Assembly: GCF_016901695.1 (NCBI RefSeq)
Contig: NZ_JACJKS010000013.1
Span: 1-64,000, forward strand
Length of the DNA: 64,000 nt
Direction: 5' to 3'
From: Mordavella massiliensis
Lineage (GTDB): Bacteria > Bacillota > Clostridia > Lachnospirales > Lachnospiraceae
Under the pieces are notes generated by a model. The model was not told where the DNA came from, did not search any database, and saw only the letters and a program-made list of their open reading frames with translations. The position numbers and the translations under genes are program-made. Each line of letters begins with the position of its first letter. Positions within the stretch are counted from its first letter, which is position 1. Positions 15,690-22,998 of the stretch are shown here, piece after piece.

Positions 15690-15920
15690 CTAGTCAGCGA
15701 TATCAACTACCACTTTCCTGTCTTCTTTTGAGGCTGCTGCTTTTACAACAGCGCGGATGGCTTTGGCGATGCGCCCCTGTTTGCCGATGACCTTACCCAT
15801 GTCTGAGTCGGCCACATGGACTTCCACAACCGTGGTGCGCCCTTCCTCCTTCTCTGTCACAACAACGCTCTCGGGATCATCTACAAGTGCCTTGACGATG
15901 ACTTCCACCAATTCTCTCAT
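15690..15920 (-). CDS. khpA: KH-domain RNA-binding protein KhpA
   Basis: The 76-residue protein is a single KH domain with the GxxG loop in GKVIGKQGRIAKAIRAVV. KhpA pairs with KhpB in Firmicutes to bind many RNAs and influences cell envelope growth. The size and its place between rpsP and rimM are diagnostic. GGGAGGT lies just upstream of the ATG. Nothing unusual is seen. Confidence 0.93.
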   Translation of the reverse strand: MRELVEVIVKALVDDPESVVVTEKEEGRTTVVEVHVADSDMGKVIGKQGRIAKAIRAVVKAAASKEDRKVVVDIAD

Positions 15921-15937
15921 ATGTGCACCTCCCGGAA

Positions 15938-16183
15938 TTATTTTTCAATGCCGGCTGCCTTGAAAATCTTTCCTACTACCTCTGTCGGCTGCGCACCGTT
16001 GTTCAGCCACTTCTTAGCGGCCTCCTCGTCTACTTTGAAGACGCTCGGGTCCTGGTTCGGATCGTATGTTCCGATTTCCTCGATGAACCTGCCATCTCTC
16101 GGGGATCTGGAGTCAGCTACTACAATTCTATAGAAAGGAGCCTTCTTCTGTCCCATTCTCTTTAATCTGATCTTTACTGCCAT
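15938..16183 (-). CDS. rpsP: 30S ribosomal protein S16
   Basis: The 81-residue protein begins [20 protein letters not shown] and contains [19 protein letters not shown], both hallmark S16 segments. It is a structural component of the 30S body. GGAGGTG upstream gives a strong ribosome binding site. It follows ffh by about 60 bases in the conserved operon. Confidence 0.97.
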   Translation of the reverse strand: MAVKIRLKRMGQKKAPFYRIVVADSRSPRDGRFIEEIGTYDPNQDPSVFKVDEEAAKKWLNNGAQPTEVVGKIFKAAGIEK

Positions 16184-16242
16184 TTTGTTTCACCTCCACA
16201 TTTTTTCTTGATCTATCACATGCAGGTTTTCCCGCATGCGGG

Positions 16243-17604
16243 TTAAAAAGGTAATCTGAATTTTCCCTTTTTACCACCTTTTCCCATCATCTTCATCATC
16301 TTTTTCATCTCGTTAAACTGCTTGACCATGCGGTTTACCTCGCTGATGTCCACGCCCGCGCCTCTGGCGATGCGGTGCTTTCTGGACGGATTCAGAAGAT
16401 CCGGATCCCTGCGCTCTTCGGGGGTCATGGAATAGATCATGGCCTCCATGCGCGCGATCTTTTTTTCGGCCTCCTCGGCCTGGCTGTCATCTATCTTCAT
16501 GCCCTTCTTCCCGCCCAGGCCGCCCATGGCGCCCATGCCGGGGAGCATACCCATGATGCCGGAGAGGCCGCCCAGCTTCTTCATCTGCTGGGTGCTCTCC
16601 AGGAAGTCGTCGAAATCAAACTGATTCTTCTTCAGCTTGCGGCTCATCTCCCGCGCCTTATCCTCGTCGATCTCGGCTCCCGCCTTCTCGATGAGGGTCA
16701 GCACATCGCCCATGCCCAGGATCCGGGACGCCATCCGGTCCGGATAGAACTGCTCCAGATCCGAGAGCTTCTCGCCCATGCCGACGTAGAGGATCGGCTT
16801 GCCGGTCACTGCCTTGACAGACAGGGCCGCGCCGCCCCGCGTGTCGCCGTCCAGCTTGGTGACGATGACGCCGTCTATGCCGATCTTATGATCAAATTCC
16901 TCCGCCACGTTGACCGCATCCTGTCCGGTCATGGCGTCGATCACCAGGATCGTCTGGTGGACTTCCACGGCCTCCTTGATCTCCTGAAGCTCCGCCATCA
17001 TGTCCTCGTCGATGTGAAGACGTCCTGCTGTATCCAGGATCACCAGGTTGTTGCCGTTCTTGCGGGCGTGCTCAAGAGCCGCCCTGGCGATGTCCGCGGG
17101 CCTGTGGCTGTCTCCCATGGAGAAGACCTCCACGCCCTGCTTTTCCCCGTTGACCTGCAGCTGCTTAATGGCAGCCGGACGGTACACGTCGCAGGCCACA
17201 AGGAGGGGCTTTTTGCCCTTCAGTTTATATTTTCCCGCCAGCTTGGCGGTGGTGGTTGTCTTACCGGCTCCCTGCAGTCCCGCCATCATGATGACGGTAA
17301 TGGCGCTGCCGGGCTGGAGCCTGATCTCTGTCGTCTCAGATCCCATGAGGGCGGTCAGCTCCTCGTTGACGATCTTGACGACCATCTGCCCCGGGTTCAG
17401 TCCGTTCATCACGTCCTGCCCGATGGCCCGCTCCTGTACATTCTTAATGAAGCCTTTCACGACCTTGAAGTTGACGTCCGCTGCCAGAAGGGCCCGCTTG
17501 ATCTCCTTCATGGCCTCTTTGACGTCGTCCTCGGTGAGCCGGCCCTTGCTGCGCAGGTTCCGGAATACGTTCTGCAGTTTTTCTGTCAGACTGTCAAAAG
17601 CCAT
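16243..17604 (-). CDS. ffh: Signal recognition particle GTPase Ffh
   Basis: Ffh binds signal sequences on nascent membrane and secreted proteins and delivers ribosomes to FtsY. The 453-residue protein has the N domain, then the G domain with GLQGAGKTTTTAKLA near residue 108, DTAGRLHIDEDM and TKLDGDTRGGA. A Met-rich M domain ends in MMKMMGKGGKKGKFRLPF. The RNA-binding SGxG-like stretch (ARGAGVDISEVN) is present. Length is normal. GGAGC lies before the ATG and ylxM is immediately upstream. Confidence 0.97.
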   Translation of the reverse strand: MAFDSLTEKLQNVFRNLRSKGRLTEDDVKEAMKEIKRALLAADVNFKVVKGFIKNVQERAIGQDVMNGLNPGQMVVKIVNEELTALMGSETTEIRLQPGSAITVIMMAGLQGAGKTTTTAKLAGKYKLKGKKPLLVACDVYRPAAIKQLQVNGEKQGVEVFSMGDSHRPADIARAALEHARKNGNNLVILDTAGRLHIDEDMMAELQEIKEAVEVHQTILVIDAMTGQDAVNVAEEFDHKIGIDGVIVTKLDGDTRGGAALSVKAVTGKPILYVGMGEKLSDLEQFYPDRMASRILGMGDVLTLIEKAGAEIDEDKAREMSRKLKKNQFDFDDFLESTQQMKKLGGLSGIMGMLPGMGAMGGLGGKKGMKIDDSQAEEAEKKIARMEAMIYSMTPEERRDPDLLNPSRKHRIARGAGVDISEVNRMVKQFNEMKKMMKMMGKGGKKGKFRLPF

Positions 17605-17653
17605 CTGTAAGCTCCTCTTCTATCTCAATTGCGAATATGTCTGCCTTTATATC

Positions 17654-17998
17654 TTACAGTTCTTCCAGGATATCCCGGGATATCCTGCGGATCCCCTCGA
17701 TCATCTCCCGGTTTTCCCGCGTCTCCTGCCGGTCCAGCTCCCGGTCGATCTCCTTGACCTTCTCCCGGATGGCGAGGAACTTCTCCACCAGGTGGAGCTT
17801 GTCTTCGTAGCCCTGCAGCGTGTGGCTGCACCGCTTCACAAGATCGTGGACCCCCTGGCGGCTGATGCCGGCCGAGGCGGCGATCTCGCTTAAGGACAGG
17901 TCCTCCAGGACGAACTGTTCGTAGATCTCTTTCTGGTGACTGGTCAGAAGTTCGCCGTAAAAATCATATAGCAGTGTCTGCCTGAAAAAATCATCCAT
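17654..17998 (-). CDS. ylxM: YlxM/p13-like helix-turn-helix protein
   Basis: The 114-residue protein resembles YlxM, which sits upstream of ffh in Firmicutes and is thought to modulate the signal recognition particle. It has a sigma-70 region 4-like helix-turn-helix (LSLSEIAASAGISRQGVHDL, about residues 35-55) followed by a charged helix. AGGTGA lies just before the ATG. It is the first gene of the operon, downstream of a near-consensus promoter at 18016-18044. Confidence 0.92.
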   Translation of the reverse strand: MDDFFRQTLLYDFYGELLTSHQKEIYEQFVLEDLSLSEIAASAGISRQGVHDLVKRCSHTLQGYEDKLHLVEKFLAIREKVKEIDRELDRQETRENREMIEGIRRISRDILEEL

Positions 17999-18015
17999 CT
18001 CAAATCACCTGTGTT

Positions 18016-18044
18016 ATCATATAACAAAGTTCCCGGGCTGTCAA
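18016..18044 (-). promoter_or_regulatory. Promoter of the ylxM-ffh-rpsP-khpA-rimM-trmD operon
   Basis: On the minus strand TTGACA (18044-18039) and TATGAT (18021-18016) are 17 bases apart, close to the sigma-A consensus. The leader to the ylxM ATG is only about 10 bases. The -35 element is one arm of an 8-base inverted repeat (CTGTCAAG at 18038-18045 with CTTGACAG at 18054-18061), so a second TTGACA faces the opposite way toward the Cys-rich gene. Confidence 0.85.
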
Positions 18045-18133
18045 GTGTTTTTTCTTGACAGCATGATACTTCCTCACACATTTTACTCACCCGCATATGA
18101 TGTACTGTAAACAATATCTGTGGAGGCAATCAT

Positions 18134-18379
18134 ATGAGCGATTTATCAGCAAACTGCGGATGCGGATGCGACTCCGGCGTGCGCTCCGGCTGCGGATGCG
18201 GCAGCGGCTTTGGAGGAAACAGCTGCCTGTGGATCATCCTTCTCCTGTGCTGCTGCGGCGGCTTCGGCCGTGACGGCGGCTATGGCTGCGGATGCGGCTG
18301 CGGCGGCAATGACAACTGCCTGTGGATCATCCTTCTCCTGTGCTGCTGCGGCGGTTTCGGAGGAAACGGCTGCTGCTAG
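18134..18379 (+). CDS. Small Cys/Gly-rich protein with a duplicated hydrophobic-Cys module
   Basis: The 81-residue protein is composed largely of Gly and Cys. A module of CLWIILLLCCCGG occurs twice (residues about 31-43 and 62-74), each followed by FG and separated by GYGCGCGCGG. At DNA level the duplication is exact over about 39 bases (18223-18261 and 18316-18354). The ATG has GGAGG seven bases upstream. Annotation pipelines label similar clostridial proteins chorion-class high-cysteine proteins; a spore-coat, metal-binding or membrane-associated role is possible, but nothing in the sequence proves it. It stands alone, divergent from ylxM. Confidence 0.7.
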   Translation: MSDLSANCGCGCDSGVRSGCGCGSGFGGNSCLWIILLLCCCGGFGRDGGYGCGCGCGGNDNCLWIILLLCCCGGFGGNGCC

Positions 18380-18405
18380 ACGCACGGACCGGCGGATCCC
18401 GCCTG

Positions 18406-18441
18406 CTGCGCCCGGTGGATATATGCATCCGCCGGGCGCAG
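18406..18441 (+). terminator. Strong hairpin after the Cys/Gly-rich gene
   Basis: A stem of about 15 pairs (CTGCGCCCGG on the left, CCGGGCGCAG on the right, short ATATGC loop) lies 27 bases past the stop codon. No run of T follows, so it may be a weak or Rho-assisted terminator or an mRNA-stabilising hairpin. Confidence 0.45.
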
Positions 18442-18501
18442 TCTGTCATAAGATACGGTCTTATTCCATATAAATAGTTACAACGCTGCACACAGGTGGG
18501 T

Positions 18502-19248
18502 ATGATGGATCCAGGAAAGCCGCTCCCCATGACACCCTTTGACTCTCTTACTTCCTCCGGGGAGCTGCAGATGCTCAAGCTTCTCCTCCCCTATACCCCG
18601 CCTTCCGCCCAGCGGATGCTTGCCTTCTTCATCCGCTTTACGGAGCTGCAGCGCGCGGTCCGCTACTTCAGCGTCTTCCAAGACTTCCGGGAGGGCGCGG
18701 ACCCGGAAGGGGCCTTCGCCTCCACGCCTCCTGCCGCATCTGAGATCCTGCAGGATCTGCGGCCCTATCTGGGCGGGCAGGCGGACACAGTGGATATGAT
18801 CCTGTCCGCCATGAGCATGATGGAGATGATGCAGGACATGGCGCCGCCCGGCGCCGGGGATCCCGGTTCTGCCTCCCGGCAGGCGTCCGGCGGGCCGGAT
18901 ATGACGGAGATCCTGCAGATGATGCACATGTTCCAGGGCGGCGGCTTCCCGGATGACAGCGGCTTCGGAAGCAGCTTCGGAAGCGGCGGACCGGACAAGG
19001 AACCGATGGGAAAGGAATGGTGCAAAGATGGCGCAGGAATGGATGAACCACCCGGCAATGAAGGACATGGATCCGGTGAAGGTGGAGCTGATCCGGACCG
19101 CGGCGGCGCGGACGGCAGGCAAGAGCGGAAACGCCCTGGCGGCGGCCATGATGACGCTGATCACCTCCGCAGGCCGCAGGGGGATCCGCTTCACACCCCA
19201 GGAGACGTCCCTCATCCTGGAGATCTTAAAGGAGGGCCGCTCCGATGA
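18502..19248 (+). CDS. Uncharacterised protein, probably frameshifted near 19015-19030
   Basis: The frame starts at ATG 18502 (or 18505) behind AGGTGG. For about 175 residues it looks coding, with LLLPYTPPSAQRMLAFFIRF and MILSAMSMMEMMQDM helices and a Gly/Ser-rich tail (GGFPDDSGFGSSFGSGG). After about 19027 it reads as Gly/Asp/Arg-rich nonsense that is the shadow of the next frame. The following protein begins in frame +2 at about that point. The heptamer GGAATGG occurs twice, 22 bases apart, at the join, and removing 22 bases would fuse the two frames. So this is either one gene broken by an insertion or two overlapping genes. No known family recognised. Confidence 0.45.
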   Translation: MMDPGKPLPMTPFDSLTSSGELQMLKLLLPYTPPSAQRMLAFFIRFTELQRAVRYFSVFQDFREGADPEGAFASTPPAASEILQDLRPYLGGQADTVDMILSAMSMMEMMQDMAPPGAGDPGSASRQASGGPDMTEILQMMHMFQGGGFPDDSGFGSSFGSGGPDKEPMGKEWCKDGAGMDEPPGNEGHGSGEGGADPDRGGADGRQERKRPGGGHDDADHLRRPQGDPLHTPGDVPHPGDLKGGPLR

Positions 19249-19321
19249 GGAGAAGCGGCAGATCGACAGCATGGTCAGCCTTGTGACGGCGCAGATGCGC
19301 AGGCAGGCGGACAAAAAATGA
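19028..19321 (+). CDS. Uncharacterised 97-residue protein or C-terminal half of the upstream gene
   Basis: Beginning MAQEWMNHPAMKDMDPVK, the protein contains VELIRTAAARTAGKSG, MMTLITSAGRRGIRFTPQE and LILEILKEGRSDEEKRQID: a small all-helical protein. I cannot name the family. A GGAAAGGA lies 11-16 bases before the ATG, so independent translation is possible. Alternatively it is the natural C-terminus of the ORF that starts at 18502. A terminator follows its stop immediately. Confidence 0.55.
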   Translation: MAQEWMNHPAMKDMDPVKVELIRTAAARTAGKSGNALAAAMMTLITSAGRRGIRFTPQETSLILEILKEGRSDEEKRQIDSMVSLVTAQMRRQADKK

Positions 19322-19349
19322 GAGTTCCCCATCCGGAACTCTCCTTTTT
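19321..19349 (+). terminator. Intrinsic terminator
   Basis: An 8-bp perfect stem (AGAGTTCC with GGAACTCT) is followed by CC and five T residues. It ends the rightward unit. The thioesterase gene from the opposite strand stops 12 bases further on, so it separates converging genes. Confidence 0.85.
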
Positions 19350-19360
19350 ATACCGTCCTG

Positions 19361-19825
19361 CTACAGGTCGTAATGCCTGCGCATTTCCCGGCGCTTTTTC
19401 GCGTTCTCCCAGTCTTCCCGCTCCTCGTCGGTCTCCAGCTCCAGCCGGGGCACCCTGGTGGGATGGTCGTTGTCGTCCAGGGCCACCATGGTAAAGTAGG
19501 CCCGGTTGATGAGCGTGCGGTTCCGGTCCAGGTCCTCCACGCAGGAGTCCACCTTCACTTCCATGGAAGTATTTCCCACATAGGTGACTTTCCCCGTGAT
19601 CACGATCACATCCTTCTGGTAGGCGCCCCGCAGGAAGCTTAAGTTATCCACGCAGGCGGTGATCACATTCTTCCGTGTATGCCGCTTGGCCACCAGTCCG
19701 GCCAGCTCGTCCATCCACTGCATGAGCACGCCTCCGAAAAGGCGGCCGGCCGCGTTCAGATGGTTCGGTCTCACGATGTGGACGGTCTCGGATAAGGATT
19801 CGGATACTTTTCTGCTGTCTGTCAT
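19361..19825 (-). CDS. Acyl-CoA thioesterase (hotdog fold)
   Basis: The 154-residue hotdog protein resembles the YciA/BACH group: VRPNHLNAAGRLFGGVLMQW with the catalytic Asp in MDELAG, VTACVDNLSF-like strand, and VGNTSMEVKVDS. It hydrolyses acyl-CoA thioesters in the cytoplasm; chain-length preference cannot be told. AGGAG lies nine bases before the ATG. It diverges from truA across a symmetrical promoter region. Confidence 0.88.
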   Translation of the reverse strand: MTDSRKVSESLSETVHIVRPNHLNAAGRLFGGVLMQWMDELAGLVAKRHTRKNVITACVDNLSFLRGAYQKDVIVITGKVTYVGNTSMEVKVDSCVEDLDRNRTLINRAYFTMVALDDNDHPTRVPRLELETDEEREDWENAKKRREMRRHYDL

Positions 19826-19871
19826 GTCTTGCTTCTCCTGTCTTCTGATTCTAGGTTCCTGTTTCGTTCAC

Positions 19872-19901
19872 TGGACAGTATAACAGATTATCTGCTATAC
19901 T
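19872..19901. promoter_or_regulatory. Symmetrical divergent promoter/operator between thioesterase and truA
   Basis: The 25-base near-perfect palindrome at 19877-19901 (arms AGTATA-CAGAT and ATCTG-TATACT) contains a TATACT -10 element on each strand. For truA, TGGACA at 19872-19877 is 18 bases before TATACT (19896-19901). The leftward promoter has only a weak -35 (TTTTAG). The palindrome may be a bidirectional promoter or a repressor site covering both -10 elements. Confidence 0.6.
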
Positions 19902-19954
19902 AAAACTGATTTGAACAGAAATTTTGTTGTTTATATAGATCCGGAGGTAAGACC

Positions 19955-20692
19955 ATGCGAAACATCAAACTGACGATAGAGTATGACGGCAGCCGCTACC
20001 AGGGCTGGTCCCGTCTCGGGAAAGGCGAATCCACCAACACCATTTCAAACAAGATCCTGGAAGTCATCCGGCGGATGACAGACGAGGATGTGGAGCTGTT
20101 CTGCGGCGCCCGCACCGAAGTGGGGGTCCACGCCTACGGACAGGTGGCGAATTTCAGGACAAATACGCAGATGAAGGATTACGAGATCCAGCACTACCTG
20201 AACCGGTATCTGCCCATGGATATCGCCGTAGTCTCCGTCGAGGACGTGCCGGAGCGCTTCCACGCCCAACTGAACGCCAGGTCCAAAGTCTACATCTACC
20301 GGGCCACCATCAGCGATGTGCCCAGCGTCTTTGACTTTAAGTACACCTTCCACTGCTTCCGCAGACCGGACATGGACGCCATGCGCCAGGCCGCCCGCCT
20401 GCTGACCGGCCGCCACGACTTCCGGAATTTCTCCACGGTGAAGCACAACAAGTCCACCGAGCGGGAGATCTACCGGATCGACATCTACGACGACGGGGAG
20501 GAGATGCAGATCACGCTGCACGCGGACGATTTCCTCCACAACATGCAGAGATCCATCGTGGGCACCCTGCTCGACATTGGGTTCGGCACGCGCCGGCCGG
20601 AGGACATCACAGCCGTCTTTGACGGCGCCCAGGCAGCCAGCGCGCCCTGCGACCCAAAGGGGATGTATCTGCAGGAAGTGCGCTACGAGTAA
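19955..20692 (+). CDS. truA: TruA-family tRNA pseudouridine synthase, catalytic Asp replaced by Glu
   Basis: The 245-residue protein aligns with TruA: YDGSRYQGW at the start, CGARTEVGVHAYGQVANF at about residue 50, KVYIYR, GRHDFRNFS and FLHNMQRSIVGTL. TruA isomerises uridines 38-40 of tRNA anticodon arms. The motif RTDxGVHA holds the catalytic Asp of every pseudouridine synthase; here the codon is GAA, giving Glu. In E. coli TruA this Asp is essential. The protein may therefore be inactive, or belong to a divergent paralogue group; a canonical TruA may exist elsewhere. GGAGGT precedes the ATG and a strong terminator follows. Confidence 0.85.
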   Translation: MRNIKLTIEYDGSRYQGWSRLGKGESTNTISNKILEVIRRMTDEDVELFCGARTEVGVHAYGQVANFRTNTQMKDYEIQHYLNRYLPMDIAVVSVEDVPERFHAQLNARSKVYIYRATISDVPSVFDFKYTFHCFRRPDMDAMRQAARLLTGRHDFRNFSTVKHNKSTEREIYRIDIYDDGEEMQITLHADDFLHNMQRSIVGTLLDIGFGTRRPEDITAVFDGAQAASAPCDPKGMYLQEVRYE

Positions 20693-20704
20693 GCAGTCAG
20701 AAAA

Positions 20705-20752
20705 GGGCCGCCACAGGAAGCATCCCTGCTCCTGCGGCGGCCCGCTTTTTTT
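20705..20752 (+). terminator. Intrinsic terminator after truA
   Basis: A GC-rich stem (GGGCCGCC with GGCGGCCC, extended by CAGG/CCTG) is followed by a run of seven T residues. It ends truA transcription ahead of the converging DeoR-family gene. Confidence 0.88.
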
Positions 20753-20767
20753 CATATTTACCGTGAT

Positions 20768-21517
20768 CTAATATACCGGAATGATGCGGACGTCGGCTTT
20801 CTTCGCTTTGCTCTGCTCTTCCTTCGTCAGCTTCCTCGTCGTGAGCACGGCCGTGTAATCTGACAGATGATTGATCCTGGCCATTGCCTGTTTTTCAAAC
20901 TTTGATTCATCCACCACAAGGTAAGCCTTCCTGCAGCGCCCCTGCGCCGTTCTCTTCAAAAACGCCTTGTCCACGGTGGGCGTCAGCACATCCAGATCCC
21001 GGTTGATGGACGCGGCTCCGAAGAACCCCACATCAAACCGGAAATCTTCCAGCATCTGCGTGGCGTAATACCCAAGCATACTGCCGGTGCTCTTCTGCAC
21101 CCTGCCGCCGCACAGAAACAGCTCTGCGGGACTGTTCTTCAAAAGTCCGGCGATCTCCAGGTCGTTGGTCACGACCATGATGTCCGGTATATCCTGGATC
21201 ACCCGGGCGATCTCGTAGGTCGTCGTCCCGGCGTCCAGATAGATGTTGTCACCCGCGGAGACAAGGGAGCGGCAGGCCGCCGCCAGTTTCTTCTTCTCAG
21301 CCATATGGCTGGTACTCTTGTCTGCATAGGTTACCTCCTGCTTTGCCACCGCACCTCCATGGCACCGCTCCAGTAAATTGTCCTCCTGCAGTTTTTCCAG
21401 ATCCCGCCGTATGGTCATGGCGCTCACCCGCAGGTTCTGCGCCAGGTCGTCGACCTGGACGCTCCCCTGCTGTCTTACGATCTCCACGATCTTTGCCTGC
21501 CGTTCCGCTGCCAGCAT
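20768..21517 (-). CDS. DeoR/GlpR-family transcriptional regulator of the acid-sugar genes
   Basis: The 249-residue protein has an N-terminal DeoR helix-turn-helix (ERQAKIVEIVRQQGSVQVDD through VSAMTIRRDLEKL) and a C-terminal sugar-phosphate-sensing domain (YLDAGTTTYEIA, VVTNDLEIA, LCGGRVQKSTGSMLG). Family members usually repress catabolic operons until a phosphorylated sugar binds. It is last in the unit DUF1537 kinase-pdxA2-gntP-deoR and probably controls it. The ATG at 21517 is preferred over an upstream GTG at 21526 because GAGGTGG lies five bases before it and covers the GTG. Confidence 0.9.
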   Translation of the reverse strand: MLAAERQAKIVEIVRQQGSVQVDDLAQNLRVSAMTIRRDLEKLQEDNLLERCHGGAVAKQEVTYADKSTSHMAEKKKLAAACRSLVSAGDNIYLDAGTTTYEIARVIQDIPDIMVVTNDLEIAGLLKNSPAELFLCGGRVQKSTGSMLGYYATQMLEDFRFDVGFFGAASINRDLDVLTPTVDKAFLKRTAQGRCRKAYLVVDESKFEKQAMARINHLSDYTAVLTTRKLTKEEQSKAKKADVRIIPVY

Positions 21518-21554
21518 AGAAACCACCTCACATGGTCATAGTATCACGTTTTGT

Positions 21555-22958
21555 TTACATGAAGAAGCTTAATACGAGAACTTCCACAACACCGATGGCC
21601 CATGCGATCGTAGATGTTACGGACCATACCTGCAACTGGTCTTTCGCCTCGCTCACGCCCAGCGTCCTGTTTACAACCCAGAAATAGCTGTCGTTGAAGT
21701 AGCTGAAGAACAGGGAGCCGACGCAGCAGGCGATGGCGCCCAGTGTCGGGTTCACGCCGGATGCGATGATGATGGGGGCGGAGATACTTGCCGCTGTCGT
21801 CATGGCAACTGTTCCGGAACCCTGGATAAAACGCATCAGCGTGGAGATGATGAGCGGGAGCACGATGATCGGGATCGCTGTCTGGGCCAGGCCTTCTGCC
21901 ATGTATGTGCCGAGGCCGGAATCCTTGATGATCTGTCCGAGCGCTCCGCCGCCGCCTGTCACGAGCATGATGATGCCGGCGGACTGCATGCCCTTCTCCA
22001 TCTCCGTCAGGGCTGTGTGTCTGTCAAGGTCTCTGCCAAGCGTGAAGATGGCAAGGATCAGGCCGAGGCCTACCGCGATGATGGGCTGGCCGAGGAAGAT
22101 CAGCACTTCCATGATGCCTGTCGTTGCGCCGAGAGCTGTGGCAACCGTGTTGATCAGGATGAGAACGATGGGAAGGAACAGAGGCGCAAAGGACTCGAAT
22201 GTTCCGGGCATCTTCTCATCCGCCATGTGGAATGCGTTGTCATAGTCCGGCTCCTCATAGGGAACTTCCACGATCTCGCCGTCCTCGTTGGGGATGCGGT
22301 AAAATTTCTTAGGCAGCACTTTCTTAGCATATACAATACATCCAATTGCCATGGGAATGGCAAGAACTAACGTGAGCAGGATGAAGGTTCCCACATCGAT
22401 GCCGAAGATACCGCACACACCTAAGGGGCCCGGTGTCGGCGGCACTAAGGAGTGGGTGATCACAAGGCCGGCTGCCAGGGCAACGCCAAGGCCGATCACA
22501 GACTTCTTCGTCGCTCTGGAGATGGCTTTCGCGATGGGGGAAAGCACAACGAAACCGGAGTCACAGAAGATCGGGATGGACACAAGGAAACCGGTCAGAC
22601 ACAGGGCTTCCTCCTCCCTCTTCTTTCCGAACAGCTTCAGGAATGTGAAGGCCATTCTCTTGGCCGCTCCCGTCACCTCGAAGATCTGTCCCATCATGAC
22701 GCCGAACCCGATGATGATACCGATGCTTCCCAGTGTGCTTCCGAAACCTCCTGTGATGGAGTTGACAATACCAAGGGTCTTGCCGTCTTCCAGCGTGATG
22801 TTGGAGAGGGGCATGCCGCCCACAACGCCCACGATGACCGTACATACGATCAGGGCCAGGAACGCCTGTACTTTTGTCTTAAGTACAAGGAAAATAAGAA
22901 CGATGATACCGATTGCAAGTCCAAGCAGCATTCTGTTGCCGTCAAGTCCTCCTATCAT
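21555..22958 (-). CDS. GntP-family gluconate/acid-sugar:proton symporter
   Basis: The 467-residue protein has about 12 membrane segments and GntP family stretches (FGSTLGSIGIIIGFGVMMG, THSLVPPTPGPLGVCGIFG, MLVTGGGGALGQIIKDSG, FSYFNDSYFWVVNR). GntP permeases import gluconate and related sugar acids with protons. Lying between a DUF1537 kinase-PdxA2 pair and the DeoR regulator, it most likely carries threonate or a similar four-carbon acid. GGAGGG precedes the ATG. Confidence 0.92.
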   Translation of the reverse strand: MIGGLDGNRMLLGLAIGIIVLIFLVLKTKVQAFLALIVCTVIVGVVGGMPLSNITLEDGKTLGIVNSITGGFGSTLGSIGIIIGFGVMMGQIFEVTGAAKRMAFTFLKLFGKKREEEALCLTGFLVSIPIFCDSGFVVLSPIAKAISRATKKSVIGLGVALAAGLVITHSLVPPTPGPLGVCGIFGIDVGTFILLTLVLAIPMAIGCIVYAKKVLPKKFYRIPNEDGEIVEVPYEEPDYDNAFHMADEKMPGTFESFAPLFLPIVLILINTVATALGATTGIMEVLIFLGQPIIAVGLGLILAIFTLGRDLDRHTALTEMEKGMQSAGIIMLVTGGGGALGQIIKDSGLGTYMAEGLAQTAIPIIVLPLIISTLMRFIQGSGTVAMTTAASISAPIIIASGVNPTLGAIACCVGSLFFSYFNDSYFWVVNRTLGVSEAKDQLQVWSVTSTIAWAIGVVEVLVLSFFM

Positions 22959-22998
22959 AAAACAATCCCTCCTTTAGATGAAAATCCCTCTTTACTCT

